Assembly (NCBI GenBank): GCA_021796315.1 | Contig: JAJYOH010000053.1 | Span: 1 to 17,601 of the forward strand | Source of the DNA: Chloroflexota bacterium | Lineage (GTDB): Bacteria > Chloroflexota > Anaerolineae > Anaerolineales > Villigracilaceae | DNA length: 17,601 nt | Reading direction: 5' to 3' | Part shown: positions 14,446-17,601 of the stretch, piece by piece | Numbering within the stretch: position 1 is the first letter of the stretch | Layout of the letters: every line of letters starts with the position of its first letter | The notes under the pieces: model-generated | Databases searched by the model: none | Seen by the model: the letters and a program-made list of their open reading frames with translations, nothing else | Told to the model about the DNA's origin: nothing | Program-made: the position numbers and the translations under genes

Positions 14446-15420
14446 ATGTCCCTCAAACAAATCTTCGAAGAACACCCGGAACGTCGTTACATCATGTTCG
14501 GCGGAAAGGGCGGATTGGGCAAAACAACTTTTTCCGCCGCAACCGCCTACTGGCTGGCCAAACAGGGTAAGAAGGTGCTAGTGTTTTCAGTTGATCCCCA
14601 AGCCAGTCTTTCGGATATCTTCCAGAAAGATATCTTCGGCAAAGGTCCGGTCAAGATCATGGACAATCTGTGGGCGCAGGAGATCGACGCCGACTCGCAC
14701 ATCAAGAATTATCAGAATGAAATCCGCAAGAAAATTCTGGATATGTACGGTTTCGAGCAGGTGCCTGAAGAGATCGAGCAATACATTCAGGCCGCATCCG
14801 CAGAACCTGCCATGGAAGAAAGCGCCATCTTCGATGCAGTGGTGGACATCGTTATAGGCGGCGAGTACGATTACTACATTTACGATCTTGTCCCGCTCGG
14901 CCATGCGCTTTACTACCTGAGCATGGCAAAAGTGTACGACGAGTGGATCAACAAGATCACCAAATTGCGCGAGGAGATGCGCGAGTACGAGGAAATGGTT
15001 TCCCGGTTAAAGCGCGAGAAGGAGACCGAGGAGGATCAAATCCTCACCGAACTACAATACATTCGCACTCGCATTAACGCCTCTTCGAGTATTCTGACCG
15101 ACAAGGAAAAGACCGGCTTCTTCTTTGTTGTGATCCCCGAAGAAATGATCCTGATCGATACCAGCAAGGCCGCCGAATTGTTCGCCAAATTCAACGTGCC
15201 GATCATGGGCTATGTGGTCAACCGCGTTGTGCCGCGCGAACTGCTCAAGGAGAACATCCCGTCCTACCTGAAGAACCGCATCGAGATGCAGGACAAATAC
15301 CTGGAAGAGATCAAGACCATGTTCGGCCAGCAGGTGGCGGCGCACATTCCCGAACTGGAACGCGACGTGACCGGCTTGGATATGATCAAGCGACTTGCAG
15401 AAATCATGTACGGAAAGTAG
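14446..15420 (+). CDS. ArsA/Get3-like ATPase, subunit 1
   Basis: This 324-residue deviant-Walker P-loop ATPase is of the ArsA/Get3 (SIMIBI) class. The P-loop GGKGGLGKTT spans 19-28, including the signature Lys. Switch I reads SVDPQASLSD: the catalytic Asp (Asp50) is kept but the usual His of DPAH is Ala. Switch II reads YDLVPLGHAL (146-155) instead of DTAPTGHTLR, so it keeps GH but has lost TAPT. Residues about 170-205 are a charged, probably coiled segment; VVNR follows later as the adenine-side Asn motif. There is no cysteine in the protein, so neither the arsenite site of ArsA nor the zinc CxxC of Get3 exists. It lies 9 bases before subunit 2. It is likely one half of a heterodimer. Confidence 0.88.
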   Translation: MSLKQIFEEHPERRYIMFGGKGGLGKTTFSAATAYWLAKQGKKVLVFSVDPQASLSDIFQKDIFGKGPVKIMDNLWAQEIDADSHIKNYQNEIRKKILDMYGFEQVPEEIEQYIQAASAEPAMEESAIFDAVVDIVIGGEYDYYIYDLVPLGHALYYLSMAKVYDEWINKITKLREEMREYEEMVSRLKREKETEEDQILTELQYIRTRINASSSILTDKEKTGFFFVVIPEEMILIDTSKAAELFAKFNVPIMGYVVNRVVPRELLKENIPSYLKNRIEMQDKYLEEIKTMFGQQVAAHIPELERDVTGLDMIKRLAEIMYGK

Positions 15421-15429
15421 GAGGATGCC

Positions 15430-16413
15430 ATGACAACTTCAATTGAAACCTCCATGAAAAAATATGTCAGCGACCACCAACGCTTGAAATACCTGTTCTT
15501 CGGCGGCAAGGGCGGCGTGGGTAAGACTGCTCTGGCGGGCGCAACGGCCATTTGGCTGGCAAAGCAGGGCATGCGCGTCATGCTGGCATCCACCAATCCC
15601 GTCCACAGCCTGAGCGGACTGCTCGGCCAGAACGTATTTGGCAAGCCGACCGCAGTCGAAGGCGTCCCGAATCTATGGGCATATGAAATTGACACAAAAG
15701 AGACCATCGAACGTTCCAAGCAGGAAATCCGTGACAAGATCCAATGGTTCCTAAAGTTTGCGGATATTTCCACCAAGGCCGAAGAGTTCGTCGAATCAGC
15801 CACGATGAATCCGGCCTTTGAAGAATCGGCCATGTTCGAAAACATGGTGGACTTGATGATAGGCGGCGAATATGACGTGTATGTTTTCGACACCGCCCCC
15901 ACCGCCAACGCCCGCCGTCTGCTGGGCATGTCGCAGGTCTACTCGCTGTGGGTCAACAAGATGCTCAAGAGTCGCGACGAAGCCCGCTCCCTGCGCGAAT
16001 TGCTGTCCTTCACCAAGAAGAAGGAAAAAGATCCGCTCCTGGATTACCTGGTCGCCTTCCGCGACCGCATGGGCAAGGCGCGCGAAATGCTGACCGATCC
16101 CGCTCAGACCGCCTTCTTCTTTGTCACCCTGCCCGAAGCCCTGCCGATTGCAGTCATCACCCGCTTCATCGGCTGGTTCCACGACTTTGGCATCCCGGTC
16201 GGCGGCGTGATCGTCAACATGATCATTGACAAAAAGCAGGTCAACGACAAATCGCCAGACTTCGTCAAGAACCGCGTCGCCATGCAGGATCGCTACATGA
16301 CCGAGGTCTGGGAGAAGTTTGACGGCATGGTGCGCGCCAACCTGCCGCTCTACGAGAAAGAAGTGCGCGGCCTGAAAACGCTCAGCACCATGGCGGATAA
16401 CCTGTTCGTCTGA
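15430..16413 (+). CDS. ArsA/Get3-like ATPase, subunit 2
   Basis: The 327-residue paralog of the preceding gene aligns along its length. The P-loop GGKGGVGKTAL is at 25-35 with the signature Lys. Switch I reads ASTNPVHSLSG: the catalytic Asp is Asn56, whereas His59 is kept. The Asp-to-Asn change is the one used to make hydrolysis-dead Get3. Switch II reads FDTAPTANARRLL (153-165), keeping DTAPT but replacing GH by AN. No cysteine is present. IVNM corresponds to the Asn motif near the base, and FVTLPEAL to the strand shared with Get3/ArsA. GGAGG directly before ATGCCATG gives the start at 15430. It probably binds ATP but hydrolyses it poorly alone; pairing with subunit 1 would give one active and one regulatory site. 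Confidence 0.88.
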   Translation: MTTSIETSMKKYVSDHQRLKYLFFGGKGGVGKTALAGATAIWLAKQGMRVMLASTNPVHSLSGLLGQNVFGKPTAVEGVPNLWAYEIDTKETIERSKQEIRDKIQWFLKFADISTKAEEFVESATMNPAFEESAMFENMVDLMIGGEYDVYVFDTAPTANARRLLGMSQVYSLWVNKMLKSRDEARSLRELLSFTKKKEKDPLLDYLVAFRDRMGKAREMLTDPAQTAFFFVTLPEALPIAVITRFIGWFHDFGIPVGGVIVNMIIDKKQVNDKSPDFVKNRVAMQDRYMTEVWEKFDGMVRANLPLYEKEVRGLKTLSTMADNLFV

Positions 16414-16423
16414 TGTGCGCGGC

Positions 16424-16687
16424 ATGACAAACGCATCCCCGCGTCCCATCCGCACCCTCGGCGAGATTCTTTACGGCATGGCAATCCACGATCAGGTGCG
16501 GACTTTGGCGCGAGAGCGCGGCAGTCTGGAGCATCTCTTCGTATTGATCAGCTTCGGTGACCTGCTCGGTGTGCCTGTCCTGCCGCCGTATTACAGCATG
16601 CGCCTATTGCCCTTCATCGTTCCACTCATCAACAACTGGCGGCGGCGCATGTTGCGGGAACGGGATTTGATGGACGCGATTTTCTAA
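16424..16687 (+). CDS. Small paralog C of the ArsA-like operon
   Basis: The 87-residue protein is the third paralog: GEILYGMAIHDQVRTLARER, GSLEHLFVLISFGDLLGVPVL, PPYYSMRLLPFIVPLI and NNWRRRMLRERDLMDAIF. The end DAIF parallels DAMF of paralog B. ATG 16424 lies 11 bases after the stop of ATPase subunit 2. A GTG at 16415 in the same frame, two bases after that stop, would add MRG and give exactly the 90 residues of paralog B, so it is a real alternative; neither has a clear ribosome binding site, which points to translational coupling. It closes the operon before a strong terminator. Keeping a separate copy on each side of the ATPase pair suggests distinct jobs for A/B and C. Confidence 0.82.
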   Translation: MTNASPRPIRTLGEILYGMAIHDQVRTLARERGSLEHLFVLISFGDLLGVPVLPPYYSMRLLPFIVPLINNWRRRMLRERDLMDAIF

Positions 16688-16708
16688 GCGGTCGGTTTGG
16701 TGTAAACT

Positions 16709-16747
16709 AAAGACCCTAAAGACATCTACTGCCTTTAGGGTCTTTTT
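16709..16747 (+). terminator. Intrinsic terminator of the ArsA-like operon
   Basis: AAAGACCCTAAAG (16709-16721) and CTTTAGGGTCTTT (16733-16745) form a perfect 13-base stem with an 11-base loop, ending in TTTTT (16743-16747). It is 22 bases behind the stop of paralog C and separates the operon from the SDR gene. Confidence 0.9.
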
Positions 16748-16762
16748 ACAAAGGAGACAAAA

Positions 16763-17554
16763 ATGGATCTTGGATTGAAAGACAAACGCGCACTCGTCAC
16801 TGGCGCCTCGCGCGGACTGGGTTATGCAACCGCGTTGGCTCTCGCAAGCGAAGGATGCAAAGTCGTCATCAATGGGCGCGATGAAGGCAAGATCAAAGCC
16901 GCAGCGGAGAAAATTGCCCAGGAAACGGGCGCGCCGGTCACAGGTCTCGCAGGAGACGTGAGCGATCCGTCGGTTCCACCGAAACTGGTGGAGCAGGCGA
17001 TCAAGGCTTTGGGCGGACTCGATTTATTGGTCACCAATGCGGGCGGACCTCCCGCGGGCGCGTTCGATTCTTTCGACGAGGCAACCTGGGAGAAAGCGGT
17101 CAATCTTTCTTTCATGAGTCACGTGCGCCTTATCCGCGCTGCCCTGCCCCATTTGCGGAAATCAAAATCGGCCAGCGTGCTGACCATGACATCGTACACG
17201 GTCAAACAGCCGCTGCCGAATTTGGTGTTATCGAACAGCATCCGGCTCGCGACAGTTGGATTGACCAAAAGCCTGGCATTGGAACTTGGCAGCGAAGGCA
17301 TCCGTTTTAACTCGATCCTGCCCGCCACAATAGACACAGACCGCATCCGCGAACTTGCGGCTTTCCGCGCGCAAAAGAACGGCACGACCCTCGAAAAAGA
17401 ACTTGCCCTAGATGCGCAGAAAAGCGTCTTTGGCCGGATTGGCCGCCCGGAGGAATTCGCCAACGCAGCGGTCTTTTTGCTTTCGCCTGCCGCTTCGTAT
17501 CTCACGGGCGTGATGTTGACCGTGGACGGTGGGCAGTATAAAGCTACGTTTTAA
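16763..17554 (+). CDS. Atypical short-chain dehydrogenase/reductase (FabG-like)
   Basis: The 263-residue Rossmann-fold SDR has the NAD(P) motif TGASRGLG (13-20), GDVSD, TNAGG (91-95) and the C-terminal LTGVMLTVDGGQ. Arg and Asp at 39-40 (NGRD) after the second strand hint at NADP(H). Ser144 is at the catalytic serine position. Thirteen residues on, the expected Tyr is Ser157, and the expected Lys four residues later is Arg161 (segment LVLSNSIRLATVG). SDRs with this replacement form a known 'beta-ketoacyl reductase-like' subgroup lacking the normal tetrad, so this is a property of the subfamily rather than damage. ATG 16763 follows AAGGAG (16751-16756). It stands alone after the terminator; substrate and even catalytic activity are unknown. 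Confidence 0.9.
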   Translation: MDLGLKDKRALVTGASRGLGYATALALASEGCKVVINGRDEGKIKAAAEKIAQETGAPVTGLAGDVSDPSVPPKLVEQAIKALGGLDLLVTNAGGPPAGAFDSFDEATWEKAVNLSFMSHVRLIRAALPHLRKSKSASVLTMTSYTVKQPLPNLVLSNSIRLATVGLTKSLALELGSEGIRFNSILPATIDTDRIRELAAFRAQKNGTTLEKELALDAQKSVFGRIGRPEEFANAAVFLLSPAASYLTGVMLTVDGGQYKATF

Positions 17555-17601
17555 TCCCCTCACAGATACACGCAATTAAAAACAATTCACAGTATCCTCT
17601 C

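Noticed and set aside
14446..16413. Arsenic resistance operon
   Set aside because: No arsR, arsB, arsC or arsD-like gene is nearby, and both ATPases lack cysteines.

Overview
The window looks like a chromosomal segment of a Chloroflexota bacterium, most likely an Anaerolineae-type lineage. This is inferred from the gene content, the tandem ArsA/Get3-like ATPases and the abundant short palindromic intergenic repeats; there is no rRNA or marker gene here to prove it. No tRNA, rRNA, CRISPR array or insertion sequence was recognised.

Left part (1-9215): after the tail of a glycerate 2-kinase (1-108) comes a dense plus-strand cluster for menaquinone biosynthesis. The order is TetR-family regulator, menF, menD, menB, menE, a stand-alone DAHP synthase and menH, with menA convergent on the minus strand. 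Several junctions overlap (regulator/menF, menF/menD, menE/aroF, aroF/menH), which suggests translational coupling. The cluster runs from DAHP synthase (entry to the shikimate pathway) and chorismate (MenF) through MenD, MenH, MenE and MenB to DHNA, then prenylation by MenA. menC and a DHNA-CoA thioesterase are not in the window. A strong promoter with two palindromes lies in front of the regulator. Palindromic repeats fill the menD-menB, menB-menE and menH-menA gaps; one family supplies the stop codons of both menD and menH, and a separate palindrome sits in frame inside menD.

Middle part (9216-10622): a decayed patch. The expected last gene, menG/ubiE, is only a 71-codon stub ending in a nonsense codon. 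It runs into a remnant of a CPBP-family membrane protease-like gene that carries its own internal stop. About 750 bases without a recognisable gene follow.

Right part (10623-17601): a small CxxC thioredoxin-like protein, a CstA-family transporter, an unknown membrane-anchored protein on the minus strand, and then the most unusual unit of the window. This is a compact plus-strand operon encoding two short paralogous proteins, two adjacent ArsA/Get3-like ATPases and a third paralogous short protein, closed by a clear terminator. The two ATPases lack cysteines and have lost different parts of their switch motifs in a complementary way, as expected of an obligate heterodimer. The three short proteins share a highly conserved core around LPPYYS. 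I do not recognise this system as a described one. The window ends with an atypical SDR whose catalytic Tyr and Lys are replaced.
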